Below are positions 63,248-64,000 of a stretch of DNA of 64,000 nucleotides, piece by piece (the stretch's first letter is position 1; each line of letters starts with the position of its first letter). Made by a program: the position numbers and the translations under genes. The notes below the pieces were generated by a model. That model was not told the origin of the DNA. It searched no databases and saw only the letters and a list, made by a program, of their open reading frames with translations. Source of the DNA: Stenotrophomonas rhizophila (lineage in GTDB: Bacteria; Pseudomonadota; Gammaproteobacteria; Xanthomonadales; Xanthomonadaceae); contig NZ_RCDC01000004.1 of NCBI RefSeq assembly GCF_003651185.1, forward strand, positions 475,868 to 539,867, written 5' to 3'.

Positions 63248-64000
63248 GTGATTACGACCTCGCCTGCCCGCCGTGTCCCTGTCCTGCTCGCACTGGCCAT
63301 CGCAGGCGCACTGCTGCTGCCGCGAGCCGATGCACATGCGCAGGCGCCGTCCACGGTGAGCACACCGGCCACCGCCTCGTTCAACGCCCTGCTCGATGCG
63401 CAGACGATGGCTGCGATCAACGCCGATCCGGAACTGCGCACCATGCTCGGCATCAGCGACGATGCCAGCGGTGATCTGTCCGGCCAGCTGACCGACGTCT
63501 CGCTGGCCCGGCGCGAGGTCAACCGCCGCTTTCTTGTCGACAACCTGGCGCAGATCCGTGCCTGGAAAGGCGCGCCGCTGGACCCACAGCAACGCCTGAG
63601 CGACGGCCTGGCACGCTGGTTCTACCAGACCCAGATCGATCTGATGGCCGTGCCATGGGCCGCGGCGTGGTTGCCGGTCGGCGGCAGCACCTACGCGATC
63701 GACCAGTTGTTCAGCCTGCCGGTCAACCTGCCACAGTTCATGGACAACCAGCACGCGGTGACCGACGAGACCAGCGCCCGCCGCTATATTGAACGGCTGC
63801 AGGCGATGGGCACCAAGCTGGACCAGGTCCGCGCCAACGTCGACATGCAGGCCCAACAGGGCGTGGTGCCGCCGGCGGTTGCGCTGGAAGGCGCGGCCAA
63901 CCAGTACCGTGCCCTGCTGAAACCGGCGCCGCAGGACAGCCTGTGGGTGCTGTCGTTGCAGCGCAAGCTGGACAAGGTGCCGTCCATCCCGGCGGCCCGT
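63248..64000 (+). CDS. Secreted DUF885 family protein, C-terminus beyond window
   Basis: 251 residues visible, open to the right edge. The GTG start at 63248 has ACGGAG eight bases upstream. Residues 1-31 form a signal peptide (VITTSPARRVPVLLALAIAGALLLPRADAHA). Then come ASFNALLDAQTMAAINADPELRTMLGI, ARREVNRRFLVDNLAQIRAW, RLSDGLARWFYQTQIDLMAVPWAAAWLPVGGSTYAIDQLFSLPVNLPQFMDNQHAV and ARRYIERLQAMGTKLDQVRANVDMQAQQGVVPPAVAL, the N-terminal pattern of DUF885. Family members carry a thermolysin-like HExxH later in the chain and are thought to be peptidases; that part lies outside the window, so activity cannot be judged. Confidence 0.85.
   Translation, partial: MITTSPARRVPVLLALAIAGALLLPRADAHAQAPSTVSTPATASFNALLDAQTMAAINADPELRTMLGISDDASGDLSGQLTDVSLARREVNRRFLVDNLAQIRAWKGAPLDPQQRLSDGLARWFYQTQIDLMAVPWAAAWLPVGGSTYAIDQLFSLPVNLPQFMDNQHAVTDETSARRYIERLQAMGTKLDQVRANVDMQAQQGVVPPAVALEGAANQYRALLKPAPQDSLWVLSLQRKLDKVPSIPAAR

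Overview
The window is high-G+C, gene-dense chromosomal DNA from a gammaproteobacterium of the Xanthomonadaceae, most likely Stenotrophomonas or a close relative. The grounds are the overall base composition, the types of TonB receptors, SapC and LysR proteins, the cyo operon, and one intergenic hairpin (41283-41314) whose core looks like the GTAG-type REP of Stenotrophomonas. The genus is an inference. I see no rRNA, tRNA, CRISPR array, transposase or prophage gene.

Layout. 1-15172 (minus) is one open reading frame, cut by the left edge, for a giant LktA-type filamentous adhesin; a SapC-family gene lies directly upstream of it. 16.3-20.2 kb holds an SDR/LysR divergent pair and a DeoR regulator with an MFS transporter. 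20.2-25.4 kb holds a FecA-like TonB receptor with a Fur-like site, a PEP mutase/isocitrate lyase family enzyme and mdtJI with a divergent LysR. 25.3-32.9 kb holds an M14 peptidase, redox enzymes, a cupin with its LysR, a TspO-like membrane protein, mntH behind an MntR-like operator, and a methyltransferase behind a SoxR-like operator. 32.9-39.4 kb is a tightly overlapping minus-strand operon, cyoABCD - PCuAC - SCO - MFS, with a divergent MocR regulator. 41.3-42.8 kb is a NemR-like regulator and an Hsp31-like gene with twin operators. 42.9-46.3 kb is copA-cueR-copZ with two CueR-type promoters. 46.3-50.4 kb holds a sugar dehydrogenase lipoprotein/DUF2231 pair and an OYE enzyme with a divergent LysR. 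50.4-56.9 kb holds a cysteine-type sulfatase and a long Lhr helicase. 57.1-64 kb is an exported set: a Tat-type flavoprotein, a Tat-type PLP aminotransferase translationally coupled to a TonB-dependent receptor, and a secreted DUF885 protein cut by the right edge.

Themes. Metal and electrophile homeostasis recurs (Fur, MntR, CueR, SoxR-like and NemR-like sites, each placed correctly for its gene). The least expected arrangement is the TonB receptor/periplasmic aminotransferase operon with neighbouring exported enzymes, which looks like a scavenging pathway acting outside the cytoplasm. The giant adhesin/SapC unit is the other accessory region of interest.
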